From positions 62,001-126,000 of the forward strand of contig MSDW01000002.1 of assembly GCA_001914405.1 (NCBI GenBank): DNA of 64,000 bases. Direction: 5' to 3'. Positions within the stretch are counted from its first letter, which is position 1. Every line of letters starts with the position of its first letter. The translations under genes were made by a program, and so were the position numbers. Below are positions 1 through 9,127 of the stretch, piece by piece. The notes under the pieces are model-generated. The model was not told where the DNA came from. It did no database searches and saw only the letters and a list, made by a program, of their open reading frames with translations. This stretch comes from Candidatus Methanohalarchaeum thermophilum (GTDB taxonomy: Archaea; Halobacteriota; Methanonatronarchaeia; Methanonatronarchaeales; Methanonatronarchaeaceae).

Positions 1-333
1 AAGCTCACACCCATCCAAAACAAATAAACGCCCAAAATAGCCAACACAAACAACCTAGATAACCAGAACCCAAAACAACACCTAAACAAACACCCTCCCC
101 CGTCTCAACTAATTCCTTCTCTCCCTCACATATAACTCAACACTCAAAATATCGAGCACCCGCCTCAGAGGATTACTTGTAATCGCTTAATCTCCTTTTC
201 CCTAACCTCCCCAAAGATAAACGGTATCCGAATCTCTTTTAATTTTGAGGCTGTATTGTTTTCTGAAGTCCTTGGAGACTCCGATCCTTATGTGATCCTC
301 CTTGACCTGGAACCCCTGCCTTGGGCTAGTTCA
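1..333. other. Intergenic, degenerate element debris
   Basis: I see no convincing gene. The plus strand is C-rich and purine-poor, like the noncoding elements elsewhere in the window. A degraded element-like 3' tip may be present near 203-232 (C-rich stretch followed by AGATAAAC), and the words around 283-300 (GATCCTTATG) recur in other elements. This suggests old insertions, but alignment would be needed. Confidence 0.3.
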
Positions 334-768
334 GTCAACTACCCCTACCAAAATCAAAGATTTTGGAAGGGGCTTGTGTATGATAGGACCAGACCACATG
401 TACAATTTAATTATCGGTTTCCTCGGAGAACTTCCGTTACACACAGAGAGGTTCTCGCTCATCTAGAACCGATTCCAAGGGCCAGTTGACCGTGACCCAT
501 CCACTTCTGGGAACCGAACATGGTCAGTGGTTCCATCGGCTCTCGCGAGCACGCTTTTGCCCGAAGCGGAAAAGTTCAGGTTCTCAAGCATGGTAGCGTT
601 CCCCAAAGAAGCGGTTTTCCCTCCTTTAAGAGAGTGCCTTAAACCAGGAGCCAACCATTCAAACCTATTGACTTTGACCAAAAATATGTGTTCTAGCCAT
701 TCAAGCATTACCTCAATTCCTCTCCCACCTAATCAGAGATTAGAAAGGAGTCTCCTTGAGGTGAAAAG
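334..768 (+). mobile_element. Noncoding IS200/IS605-like element (single copy type)
   Basis: The 5' tip is GTCAACTACCCCTACC followed by a hairpin (CCAAAATC/GATTTTGG) and then GGGGCTT. The 3' tip is a second hairpin (CCTAATC/GATTAG) followed by AAAGGAG and CTTGAGG. These are the same ends as the IscB element at 59766 and the TnpB element at 9075. The interior is GC-rich (GAACCG, CGGTTT, CATCGGC inverted words) and has no open reading frame with family similarity, so a structured RNA is more likely than a protein. The interior does not resemble the other element families here. Strand is given in the IscB/omega-RNA sense. Confidence 0.65.
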
Positions 769-901
769 ATGAATAATACCCTTCTTTGTCTAGGTAAGTT
801 GGTGGTTGAGGTTCTTCCGTGTACTTACCCTCTCTTTTTCTTCTCAATTAATTTAAAAAAGGATTGGAAGGCTTTGTCCACATGCTTCATCGTTTGCTGA
901 G

Positions 902-1120
902 TCACCTGAGAAGGCAAACCTCATAGTTCTCACTCTCACCCCTCAATCCTTTGTAGGCGTTGTAGTAGTTTAGGTATTCTCCGTTTTTGTGGAAATACTC
1001 CATATCACCTTGTATAAATGTCTCATTGCATAGGTCTTTACTTCTATGAGTCATTTGCTCAATCACCTTGTGTTCTTCACTGCTTAGGTCTGATAGATGC
1101 TGTCTCAACGCCTTCTTCAT
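902..1120 (-). pseudogene. TnpB N-terminal fragment
   Basis: The 72-residue product contains RSKDLCNETF, EYFHKNGEYLNYYNAYKGLR, which matches the N-terminal region of one IS1341-type TnpB branch (pattern LYN-x-xL-x-YY-x-NG-x-YL-x-YY). No RuvC motifs or zinc finger follow, so it is a truncated remnant. It lies just downstream, in its own sense, of an element end at 1165-1220, where the start of a TnpB gene would be expected. The product is too short to act as a nuclease. Confidence 0.6.
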
Positions 1121-1164
1121 TCTCTTATCATATACCTTTATATCTCCCTATTTAAGTGTTGAGG

Positions 1165-1220
1165 TTGATTCATCCCCCACCAAAATCAGAGATCATGGAA
1201 GAGGTCTCCTCAACCACCAA
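1165..1220 (-). repeat. Element end (TnpA-sense left end) of decayed TnpB element
   Basis: On the plus strand this reads GTTGATTCATCC, an imperfect hairpin, then GTCTCCTCAACCACCAA, followed by AATAAA. It matches the upper-coordinate end of the other elements (50260, 59035, 8480). It probably belongs to the element that carried the TnpB fragment at 902-1120. Confidence 0.55.
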
Positions 1221-1249
1221 AATAAAGAGTTTAATATTATACCATAAAC

Positions 1250-1264
1250 AATATATTTATAAAT
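1250..1264 (+). promoter_or_regulatory. Archaeal TATA-type promoter
   Basis: The sequence ATATATTTATAAATC lies about 30-40 bases upstream of the ATG at 1291 and fits the archaeal TATA box consensus. The spacing predicts transcription starting close to the start codon, with a very short leader for the Zn-ribbon/EF-1 beta operon. Confidence 0.5.
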
Positions 1265-1290
1265 CAATAATCATCTAAGAGTTGATTTAA

Positions 1291-1464
1291 ATGAGCGATG
1301 AAGATGAAATTAGATGCGTGTCCTGCGGTATCACCATAACCGGGCCCGCCTTCACCTCGTTCCCTTGTCCGGAATGCGGGGAAGTAACCATTGCGAGATG
1401 TAAAAACTGTAGAAAGCAAAGTAATCACTACAAATGTTCAGAATGTGGATTTATAGGGCCGTGA
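1291..1464 (+). CDS. Zn-ribbon RNA-binding protein (COG2888 type)
   Basis: This 57-residue protein starts [13 protein letters not shown] and has four zinc-knuckle CxxC pairs: CVSCG, CPECG, CKNC and CSECG. Small proteins with this pattern are conserved in archaea immediately upstream of the EF-1 beta gene, as here, where its TGA stop is 4 bases before the next ATG. The family is predicted to bind RNA or act in translation, but its function is not established. A TATA-like box 30-40 bases upstream suggests it heads the operon. Confidence 0.85.
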   Translation: MSDEDEIRCVSCGITITGPAFTSFPCPECGEVTIARCKNCRKQSNHYKCSECGFIGP

Positions 1465-1468
1465 TAAA

Positions 1469-1735
1469 ATGGGAGAAGTAGCAGCCAAAATTAAGGTTAT
1501 GCCGGAAGGCACTGATGTAAATTTAGACGAACTGGAAGAAGAGATAAGTGACAAAATCAAGGATGAACAGTTGAAAAACATAGAAAGAGAAGCAGTTGCA
1601 TTTGGCCTAGAAGCTTTAATGCTAACAGTAGTCGTAAAGGACGATGAAGGAGGAACAGACGAAATAGAAGAAAAACTCTCCGAAATAGAAAAAGTTGAGA
1701 GCGTTAAAGTAGAAGACATCAATAGATTGATGTAA
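1469..1735 (+). CDS. ef1b: Translation elongation factor 1-beta
   Basis: The 88-residue product matches archaeal EF-1 beta in length (about 90) and ends, starting [14 protein letters not shown] and ending KVEDINRLM, with the core [30 protein letters not shown]. It is the guanine nucleotide exchange factor for EF-1 alpha, swapping GDP for GTP during elongation. It is co-transcribed with the Zn-ribbon gene. A T-rich stretch downstream (about 1806-1846) probably terminates the operon. Confidence 0.95.
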   Translation: MGEVAAKIKVMPEGTDVNLDELEEEISDKIKDEQLKNIEREAVAFGLEALMLTVVVKDDEGGTDEIEEKLSEIEKVESVKVEDINRLM

Positions 1736-1805
1736 GTTTGTTTTACTTTTTAGTTACATAGTAGAGACCAGCTAAAAAATCCTTTAAGATTAAACTAAAA
1801 AATAA

Positions 1806-1848
1806 TTAAACAATCTAATGCTTTTTTTTATTTTTATTTTTTTTTAAA
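1806..1848 (+). terminator. Poly-T terminator after EF-1 beta
   Basis: Several runs of T (TTTTTTTATTTTTATTTTTTTTT) about 85 bases after the EF-1 beta stop fit archaeal oligo-T termination. It lies between convergent genes (EF-1 beta on +, argF on -), so it may serve only the + strand. Confidence 0.4.
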
Positions 1849-2002
1849 GTCAGTTGAGATCTAAATTTGGTACTAGATGGGGGGATTAAAGGACTAAAAG
1901 TAATTTTTTGAGGTAAATTTTACTTGCGTAGGTAGATTAATGGTTTTATATATTTCTTTGGGTTTTTTGGTTTATTGGAATTGCTTTGAGGTTTTGGGTT
2001 TT

Positions 2003-2908
2003 TTAGTTTTGTTTTAGTAGTTTTAGTAGCAAAGCTTTTTCAGTGTGTAATCTGTTCTCTGCTTGGTCATAGATGACTGATTGAGTGCTTTCTACGACTT
2101 CTCTTGTTATTTCGTTTCCTTTTATTGGCATACAGTGCATTACTATTGCATCAGGTTTTGCTTGGTTTACTAGTTCTTGGGTTACTTTGAATTCCTTGAA
2201 GTCTTGTTTTATCTCTGATGGGTCTCTGTCATCTCCGGTTGATATCCATACGTCAGTGTATATTATATCTGAATCCTCTACGGCTTTGTATGGGTCGTTG
2301 AATATTTTTATATCCCCTTGGTATTTTTGTGCTTCTTTAATTACCTTTTTTTCTGGTTCGTATCCTTTTGGTGAAGCTATTCTAGTTTCAATATCCATCA
2401 TTGAGTTTCCTAGTATGTTTGAGTTGCATACATTGTTTGCGTCTCCGATCCATGCAAATTTTAAATCTCTTAGTTGGTCTTTTTTTTCTTTTATAGTGTA
2501 TAGATCTGCTATGGCCTGGCAAGGATGATATTTTTTGCTCATTGCGTTTATTATTGGTATAGTAGAGTGTTGTGCTAGTTTTTTTATTTTTTGATGGTCT
2601 AATGCTCTTATAACTAATGAATCTAGGTATCTAGATATCACATTTCCTGTGTCTTTTATGTTTTCTCCTCTTCTTATTTGGAGATCTTCTTCCTTTAGGT
2701 AAAGTGAGTGCATTCCTAGGTCGGAGCATCCTACCGAGAATGATATCCTAGTTCTGGTGCTAGGTTCCTCAAATAGTAGGCCAACGCTTTTTGATTCGAG
2801 TTCCTTGTGAGGTTTCCCCCTGATCTTTTTTTCTTTTAAGATATCAGTCTTTTTTAGTAAATCTTTTAGGTCTTTTTTTCCTAAATTAGTGATCTTTAGC
2901 AGATCCAT
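2003..2908 (-). CDS. argF: Ornithine carbamoyltransferase
   Basis: The 301-residue protein forms citrulline from ornithine and carbamoyl phosphate in cytosolic arginine synthesis. The carbamoyl phosphate loop STRTR is present in FEEPSTRTRISF (about residues 50-55), HQKIKKL and HPCQAIADLYT follow, and HCMPIKG near the C-terminus is the ornithine-binding cysteine loop. Length is normal (300-315). It ends a minus-strand run: purD stops 8 bases upstream of its start, so the two may be co-transcribed. Confidence 0.93.
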   Translation of the reverse strand: MDLLKITNLGKKDLKDLLKKTDILKEKKIRGKPHKELESKSVGLLFEEPSTRTRISFSVGCSDLGMHSLYLKEEDLQIRRGENIKDTGNVISRYLDSLVIRALDHQKIKKLAQHSTIPIINAMSKKYHPCQAIADLYTIKEKKDQLRDLKFAWIGDANNVCNSNILGNSMMDIETRIASPKGYEPEKKVIKEAQKYQGDIKIFNDPYKAVEDSDIIYTDVWISTGDDRDPSEIKQDFKEFKVTQELVNQAKPDAIVMHCMPIKGNEITREVVESTQSVIYDQAENRLHTEKALLLKLLKQN

Positions 2909-2915
2909 TGTTTTT

Positions 2916-4301
2916 TTATCTCCCTATGTTGTTTTCGCTTTCTTTGATGTGTTCTTTTGAAGCTACATCCCATCTATTCCATAATGGTGCATCTATTTTT
3001 TTAATTGATTTTAGGGATATCTCTCTAGCTTTTTCGATTTGGTCTGCAACTCCTACCATTGCTATTGATCTAGAGGTACCTGCTTTTATTTCCTCGTCTA
3101 GTTTTTCGAGATTTGCTTCGTATATTCTTAATTTATTTTTGTATCTTTTCTTTAAATCGTAGCACTTGCTGAGATCTACTTTTTTGTCTCCGCTGTATTG
3201 TTCTCTGGCTCCTCCATAGGTCATTGGAACGGCATAAGTGAGAACCGTTTTAAGGTCTTTGAAGTTTATTTCTGTGAGATTTCCTTTGATGATTTTTAAG
3301 CAGACATCTACAAAGTCGTCTTTCATCTGTATTAAAGTATTTATACCTTCCGGGTCTCCAAACCTACTATTTATTTCAAGTGTTTTAACTTGGTCTCCAT
3401 CAGTGATGTATGCCATATATAGAGGAATTCCTCTCAGTTCTTTACTGGCTCCTTCTTCCCTTAGTTTCTCAAATACCTTTTTTGCTATTTCCTTGCCTTT
3501 TTTCCAATCATTCTTATCCATAAAAGGTAATTTAGTTTTTTGATAAGTGTAAGATCCCATTCCACCTGTATTGGGGCCTAGATCTCTATCAAATGCTCTT
3601 TTGTAGTCTCTCACTGGAGGGGTAGGTATTAGATGATGTCCATCCGAAATAAATTGGACGCTAAATTCTTCTCCTTCTACTTTTTCTTCAACTATTACTT
3701 TACCATCTTTTAGATTTGGAATAAACCAATCTTTGATTAATTCCTCTTCAGAACTGAAGTGATCTCCCCAGACTCCAACTCCTTTTCCAGCAGTAGGCGT
3801 ATCCGGTTTAACTGCTACTTGCTTTCCGAACTCAGAGAGCCATTTTTGAAGCTCTCCTATAGCTTCTTCCTTATTTGCATAGTCTTCCGGGTCAAATACC
3901 TTATATTCTGGATTTGAAGCTGGTGCTACTTCGCTTAGTATTTTTCTTTGTCTTACTTTACTTGCTTCTAGAGCGTATTCCGATGTAGGAGCTATTACGG
4001 GTGTATTAGTTTCTTCCTCTACTCTTTCTCTAACTGAATTAATTATAGGATCCTCGGGACCTACTATACAGAAGTCTAATTCATCTTTTATTTTTTTAGC
4101 AAATTTGACTATATTTTCTACATCTAATCCTGTTTTCCTATGCTTACCACCGGTTTCTTGGGCCATCTTTATGTTATATGGGTTTTTTTGTTTATCAGCT
4201 ATATACAATTTAACATCATATTCAGTGCTATCAGAAAATGCTTTTACCATTGCAGCGGCCCTAGCACCATATGAAACAATTAGTATTCCAATTTCTTCCA
4301 T
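2916..4301 (-). CDS. purD: Phosphoribosylamine-glycine ligase
   Basis: This ATP-grasp enzyme joins glycine to phosphoribosylamine in step 2 of purine synthesis. Seen in the protein: an N-terminal Rossmann-like segment ([17 protein letters not shown]), the ATP-grasp core with [46 protein letters not shown], and the metal-binding [11 protein letters not shown]. It has about 461 residues, slightly longer than bacterial PurD (about 430), as in several archaea. I chose the ATG at 4301 because GAGGT lies about 8 bases upstream; an upstream TTG overlaps that site. Confidence 0.9.
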   Translation of the reverse strand: MEEIGILIVSYGARAAAMVKAFSDSTEYDVKLYIADKQKNPYNIKMAQETGGKHRKTGLDVENIVKFAKKIKDELDFCIVGPEDPIINSVRERVEEETNTPVIAPTSEYALEASKVRQRKILSEVAPASNPEYKVFDPEDYANKEEAIGELQKWLSEFGKQVAVKPDTPTAGKGVGVWGDHFSSEEELIKDWFIPNLKDGKVIVEEKVEGEEFSVQFISDGHHLIPTPPVRDYKRAFDRDLGPNTGGMGSYTYQKTKLPFMDKNDWKKGKEIAKKVFEKLREEGASKELRGIPLYMAYITDGDQVKTLEINSRFGDPEGINTLIQMKDDFVDVCLKIIKGNLTEINFKDLKTVLTYAVPMTYGGAREQYSGDKKVDLSKCYDLKKRYKNKLRIYEANLEKLDEEIKAGTSRSIAMVGVADQIEKAREISLKSIKKIDAPLWNRWDVASKEHIKESENNIGR

Positions 4302-4360
4302 ATAATACCTCAATAATTTTTTCTTTAGTTTAAACTTTTACCTTCATCTTCACAATTTAT

Positions 4361-4882
<522 letters not shown>

Positions 4883-4883
4883 T

Positions 4884-5018
4884 TTAATCATCCAATGGAG
4901 CACAAGATGTACATACTCCCATCATTCTCCTAAAATGCGTTGAACAGACCTTTTTACCACAAATAATACACTCTTTTCCATTAGATGTTTCTTTACCACA
5001 GATTTCGCATTTTACCAT
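4884..5018 (-). CDS. Mini Zn-ribbon protein
   Basis: This 44-residue reading frame starts MVKCEICGKETSNGKECIIC and has CEIC, CIIC, a third Cys/His group (CSTHF) and CTSC, so it probably binds two zinc ions. Its start codon lies inside the stop of carS (ATGGTAA) and its stop overlaps the pyrE start, so carS, this gene and pyrE form one tightly coupled operon. Similar tiny Zn-ribbon proteins are common in methanogens, but I know of no assigned function. Confidence 0.75.
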   Translation of the reverse strand: MVKCEICGKETSNGKECIICGKKVCSTHFRRMMGVCTSCAPLDD

Positions 5019-5554
5019 GGTTCCTTCTTCTCTCCTATCTTATATCCTAAATAATTAACGGCTAGATGTATTAGTGGTGTAACTAATAATATAAATATTA
5101 TTTTCCATAAAGTGAAGTTTATCTTAAACCAATTTCCATGAACCAAGTAGGTTAAAAATAAGGCTCCAAAAACAAAATCCAGTTGATCGAATAATGGGAA
5201 AGGCGCTCCTCTATCTAATCCTAACCTCCTTTTAATAAAACTAAAAGCCATATCACCTAACATTGCACCTAGAGCTAAAGTAAACACGATCAGCGGATCT
5301 CCATTGAAATCCGGTAAGTTTAATTTACCTGAAATCAATATCTGAAAAACTCCGATTGTTGTCCCGCATAGCGTACCTCCGATTAAACCCCTAAATGTCT
5401 TCCCGTTTCCCAAGATCCTACGACCGTCAATAAATCTCTTGCCAAAATCAATTGGTTTTTTACCCTTAAAGATTACAGCGGTAGAGTTCGGTAAGTAGGC
5501 AGGAATGATTAACCACAGAGCAGAAATGAAAAACCCGATCACGAGAGCCACCAT
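5012..5554 (-). CDS. carS: CDP-archaeol synthase
   Basis: The protein transfers CMP from CTP to unsaturated archaetidic acid, giving the activated precursor of archaeal phospholipids. About 180 residues with four to five membrane helices (VALVIGFFISALWLIIPAYLP at the start). Family features include PIDFGKRFIDGRRILGNGKTFRGLIGG and LGDMAFSFIKRRLGLDRGAPFPLFDQLDF, the CarS/CdsA-like catalytic loop. The ATG at 5554 has no Shine-Dalgarno and may be leaderless. It diverges from tes, another lipid gene, across a 74-base promoter region. Confidence 0.93.
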   Translation of the reverse strand: MVALVIGFFISALWLIIPAYLPNSTAVIFKGKKPIDFGKRFIDGRRILGNGKTFRGLIGGTLCGTTIGVFQILISGKLNLPDFNGDPLIVFTLALGAMLGDMAFSFIKRRLGLDRGAPFPLFDQLDFVFGALFLTYLVHGNWFKINFTLWKIIFILLVTPLIHLAVNYLGYKIGEKKEPW

Positions 5555-5628
5555 CAAAAAATTTAATCTTTACAATTACTTAATGAATATAGATACACCA
5601 TTATAGTTAACCTCAAAGGAGGAATTCG

Positions 5629-7155
5629 TTGCTTCCCAAACAAACTACTTCCATTTGTCCCGAATGTAATAAAAAAATTGAGGCGGAAATATTTGAAAAA
5701 GATGACGAAGTTTGGATCAAAAAAAGGTGCCCCAAACACGGAGAGTTTAAAGATGTCTACTGGTCAGATGTTGATTTGTACAAGAGAGCCCACAAATACT
5801 CTTATGATGGCCGTGGAATAAGTAATCCTCAAAAAGACATCGAAGATGGATGCCCTTACGACTGTGGGTTATGTGACAATCACTTCAGCCACACCTGTCT
5901 GGCTAACATAGATTTAACTAATAGATGTAATCTAAACTGCAGTTTCTGTTTTGCACACGCCAAGGCACGGGGCTATGTATATGAACCTAGCTTCGATCAA
6001 GTTGTTGAAATGCTCAAATTACTGAGGAAAGAAAAACCTATTAAAACTCCAGCTGTTCAGTTTTCTGGAGGAGAACCCACTTTAAGAGACGATCTATTAG
6101 ATATAATAGAGAAAGCTAAGGACTTAGGATTCTTACAGATACAGATAGCAACTAATGGAATAAAACTAGGTAAAAATAAGGAATTATCCCAGGACCTGAT
6201 TGACGCCGGCTTAAATACCGTTTATTTGCATTTTGATGGAACCGAAGAGGATGTTGAGCCATTTATTGAAACAAAGAAACAGGCTATTGAAAACTGTAGA
6301 GAAGCTGGTTTAGGAATTGTCTTGGTTCCAACAATAATTAAAGGGCAAAACGAAGATGAGATAGGAAAGATAGTGGACTTCGCAGCAGAAAACATAGATA
6401 TTATTAGAGGAGTAAACTTCCAACCAATCGCATTTACGGGGGCAGCCCAAAAAAGCCAAGAAGAAAGATTAGAAGAGAGGTTTACAATACCAGATCTAGC
6501 AGAAGAACTCGAGAAGAGTACTGAAGGAGAAATACTTAAAGACGATCTATATCCAGTTCCTTCCGTTATTCCGATTTCAAAAGCCGTTGAAGCACTTACA
6601 GATGATCCACAAATAGAATTTTCCTGCCACCCTAACTGTGGAGCAGCAACTTATGTATTTTTAACAGAAGATGGATACAAACCAATAAATAGGTTCATCG
6701 ATGTCGACAAGTTCTTTAAGACCCTTGAAAACCTATCTGAAGACCTAGAATCAGGTTTCCTCCATAGGGTATCAGAAAGACTCGGCAAATCAAGAGCTAT
6801 TGCAAAAGCCCTAAGAAGACTAAATAAGAGCATAAACTACGAAAAACAGCCCGAAGATCTAGAACTAGGGAAAAAGATCAAGAAAATAATAAAAGACCAT
6901 AACTACGATGCATTAGGAGATTTCCATCTAGATACTCTATTTATTGGTTCAATGCACTTTCAAGATAGCTATAACTACGACCTAGAAAGACTCAAAAGAT
7001 GTGTAATACATTATGCAACCCCGGATGGCAGAATAATACCATTCTGCGCCTACAACTCAGGTCCAACATATAGAGAAGAAATAGAGAAAAAATTTAGTGT
7101 TCCAGTAGAAGAATGGGAAAAAAGAAAAGGTAAATTAGAAAAAATTGAGGAATAG
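5629..7155 (+). CDS. tes: Radical SAM enzyme of the tetraether synthase (Tes) family
   Basis: The 508-residue protein has an N-terminal Zn ribbon (CPECNKK, later CPKHGEF), CPYDCGLCDNH, the radical SAM motif CNLNCSFCF and FSGGEPTLR, and a Cys-containing C-terminal half (FSCHPNCGAA, RCVIHYATPDGRIIPFCAY). This layout matches the MJ0619/Tes group, which couples two archaeol chains into the tetraether lipid GDGT. It is next to carS, supporting a lipid role. The start is TTG, with AAAGGAGG 7 bases upstream. Related methyltransferase-like radical SAM proteins share the core, so the exact product is inferred. Confidence 0.8.
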   Translation: MLPKQTTSICPECNKKIEAEIFEKDDEVWIKKRCPKHGEFKDVYWSDVDLYKRAHKYSYDGRGISNPQKDIEDGCPYDCGLCDNHFSHTCLANIDLTNRCNLNCSFCFAHAKARGYVYEPSFDQVVEMLKLLRKEKPIKTPAVQFSGGEPTLRDDLLDIIEKAKDLGFLQIQIATNGIKLGKNKELSQDLIDAGLNTVYLHFDGTEEDVEPFIETKKQAIENCREAGLGIVLVPTIIKGQNEDEIGKIVDFAAENIDIIRGVNFQPIAFTGAAQKSQEERLEERFTIPDLAEELEKSTEGEILKDDLYPVPSVIPISKAVEALTDDPQIEFSCHPNCGAATYVFLTEDGYKPINRFIDVDKFFKTLENLSEDLESGFLHRVSERLGKSRAIAKALRRLNKSINYEKQPEDLELGKKIKKIIKDHNYDALGDFHLDTLFIGSMHFQDSYNYDLERLKRCVIHYATPDGRIIPFCAYNSGPTYREEIEKKFSVPVEEWEKRKGKLEKIEE

Positions 7156-7161
7156 ATAAGT

Positions 7162-7383
7162 ATGTTTCCAGATGATAAACTAACGGATCTAATTAACAGC
7201 AAAATCAGAGTAGAAATGAAAGGAGAAGATCTAGTCTTAGAAGGTAGACTAAAGGCAGCTGATGACTACATGAATATATTACTCGAAAATACCAAAGAGA
7301 TAGTAGAAGGAGAAGAAAAGAGAGCACTTGGCTCAGTTCTACTAAGAGGCAATAATATAATCTATATGGAAAGAGTAAGTTAA
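7162..7383 (+). CDS. Sm-like (LSm) RNA-binding protein
   Basis: The 73-residue protein has both Sm motifs: Sm1 ([34 protein letters not shown]) and Sm2 ([16 protein letters not shown]). Archaeal Sm proteins form heptameric rings that bind U-rich RNA. Its start is 6 bases after the tes stop and a regulator gene follows closely, so the three are probably one transcript. Confidence 0.88.
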   Translation: MFPDDKLTDLINSKIRVEMKGEDLVLEGRLKAADDYMNILLENTKEIVEGEEKRALGSVLLRGNNIIYMERVS

Positions 7384-7414
7384 ATAACAACAAATTAAAG
7401 GAGGTAAACTATAT

Positions 7415-7723
7415 TTGAAAGAAAAAATATTAAATAAAATTAAGGAAAAAGAAACAGTTTTCCAAAACCAATTATGGAAAGAACTAGATCTAGACAGCCG
7501 AAAATGCTCAAAAATAGTTAGAGAACTCGAAGAACAAGATTTAGTAAAAAGAGAATGGGCTAACACAAATGGCAGCCGAACCTACAAGATCGAATACAAC
7601 GGAAACAAAGACCCTCATTCAACCCTAATAGCAGGCCAAGAAATTGCTCCCTGCGCAGTCTGCGAAGAAGAATGCACCCCAGAGTACTGTAGACCACTAG
7701 ATAAATGGGTAAGCTTTATCTAA
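7415..7723 (+). CDS. Winged-helix regulator with C-terminal Cys cluster
   Basis: Residues 1-65 look like a winged helix-turn-helix (ILNKIKEKETVFQNQLWKELDLDSRKCSKIVRELEEQDLVKREW). The C-terminal third carries CAVCEEECTPEYC, four cysteines in 13 residues, which could bind an iron-sulfur cluster or zinc. The start is TTG with GGAGG upstream. Proteins with this fusion occur in methanogens and related archaea as uncharacterised regulators; a redox- or metal-sensing role is inference. It follows the lsm gene in the same orientation. Confidence 0.7.
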   Translation: MKEKILNKIKEKETVFQNQLWKELDLDSRKCSKIVRELEEQDLVKREWANTNGSRTYKIEYNGNKDPHSTLIAGQEIAPCAVCEEECTPEYCRPLDKWVSFI

Positions 7724-7845
7724 ACAAACCTTAAAAACTAGATTAATCCAAAAATACTCTCATAGAAAAATTTTAATTACCAAAAAATCCAAGAAAAACC
7801 TCTAACCATCAAACTTACTAAAACCCACAAAAAAACATAGAAACC

Positions 7846-8264
7846 GTGAAGTGACCCCTGCCTAACCTCACATCCGTTCGGTGAGGAAGAGAGGCTTCCC
7901 TGTGATCCTTATCCTCGAAAGGGAGTTTGTTTTCCACGGTGCCTTGTCTCATCCACACCGTCAACAGGGAACCTATTGCTCCAAGTGAAGTCTGGACTTA
8001 GAGAACAGTTTTCCCATATACTAACCCTAGATGGTTCCTCTTATTCACTTTCGGTTGCTCCACACAACCACTAGACCCCACACTCCAAGAACCGTTTCAG
8101 GCTTACCCAGAGATTTTTATAGATAGGATCGCTTTTTGTTCAAGGCAGACAAACCAACCAACTACCCATTACCCCTAGTTAATACTGGAGCTAAGTAAAG
8201 TGTTACAGCTGATTCATCACCTACCTAAACCACAGATTTAGAAAGGAGTCTTCCCAACCATTTA
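7846..8264 (+). mobile_element. Noncoding IS200/IS605-like element, family D
   Basis: The 5' tip GTGAAGTGACC leads into a hairpin (CCTCAC..GTGAGG) followed by GAGGCTT. The 3' tip is GATTCATCACCTACCTAA, a hairpin, GGAGTCTTCCCAACCATTTA, then the flanking GATAAA. The interior is GC-rich with no supported gene. Its 3' half (GGCAGACAAACCAACC...TTACCCCTAGTTAA) is shared with the copies at 8276-8535 and 17281-17749, so these are one related group. Confidence 0.7.
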
Positions 8265-8275
8265 GATAAACCAAA

Positions 8276-8535
8276 GACTCTATCTCACAAGCTAAGATCA
8301 AGTAAGGTAGTAGTCACTCCACTCCCCTTCTTACCCAATCTATTTAATGTAGTGCCAAATGCTTAGTAAACTTAGGAAAAACAACGAAATCAGTTTTTAT
8401 TTAAAAAAAGCAGACAAGGCCAACCAAATGCCAGTTAACCCTAATTAGCTTACTTAAACCATTTAGGTGTCAAGATTGATTAATTTCTCTCCCTAAAATC
8501 AGAGATTTGACGGAAGAGGTCTTCCCAACCACTAA
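8276..8535 (+). mobile_element. 5'-truncated family D element
   Basis: This piece is a degraded copy of the 3' half of the preceding element: GCAGACAAGGCCAACCAAATGCCAGTTAACCC aligns by eye with the equivalent part of the copy at 7846. It ends with the same hairpin tip and the flanking GATAAA at 8536. No 5' tip is visible. The last bases provide the stop codon of the LOG-like gene on the other strand. Confidence 0.55.
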
Positions 8536-8984
8536 GATAAAGCTGTTTTTAATGCTTTTCTAGGGTCAGAAAAGTAATCTATAAGCCCTAATTTGGATAA
8601 CTCCTTAGAAAAACCACCTGCAGTTCCTATGACATCTTTACCTAGTTTTTTTGCTAGAGATATTTCTGACAATGTCCCATACCCACCTTCTACAGATACC
8701 AAAACATCGCTACTTTTTACAATCACAACATTCCTAGCTTCTCCTAATCCAGTAACTATTTTGTGATCAATATACTGATTTGCGGAACTGATGTCATCCC
8801 CTGGTAGAATACCTATAGTCTCCCCACCAGCTTCTTTGCACCCCTTCGAAGCTGATTTCATAACACCACCTAATCCACCACATACTAAAACGCCGTGTTC
8901 TGCTATCTCTTTTCCTAGTTCATAGGCCTTTTTTTTAGTCTCCTTTTCGCAGCTTCCTGAACCTATAACTCCTATCTGATGCAT
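8532..8984 (-). CDS. LOG-like / TIGR00725 family nucleotide-binding protein
   Basis: The 150-residue Rossmann-like protein begins MHQIGVIGSGSCEKETKKKAYELGKEIAEHG and contains VCGGLGGVM and SVEGGYGTLSEISLA, the phosphate-binding loops of the LOG/MoCo-carrier-like family. Relatives hydrolyse nucleotide-ribose bonds or bind nucleotides; for this subgroup the substrate is unknown. Its TAG stop (8532-8534) lies inside the tip of the adjacent mobile element, so the final residues may have been altered by insertion. Confidence 0.8.
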   Translation of the reverse strand: MHQIGVIGSGSCEKETKKKAYELGKEIAEHGVLVCGGLGGVMKSASKGCKEAGGETIGILPGDDISSANQYIDHKIVTGLGEARNVVIVKSSDVLVSVEGGYGTLSEISLAKKLGKDVIGTAGGFSKELSKLGLIDYFSDPRKALKTALS

Positions 8985-9127
8985 TTCAAAAAACCCTCCC
9001 TAGATCCTTAATCTTCAATTGCCTAAAAATTTCCAACTAATTAACTAAAGTAGATGAACTTGATACAATAGCTACGTGACATCCTCACCTACCAAATCTG
9101 ACGATTTGGAAGGTGCTTCCGACCGAT

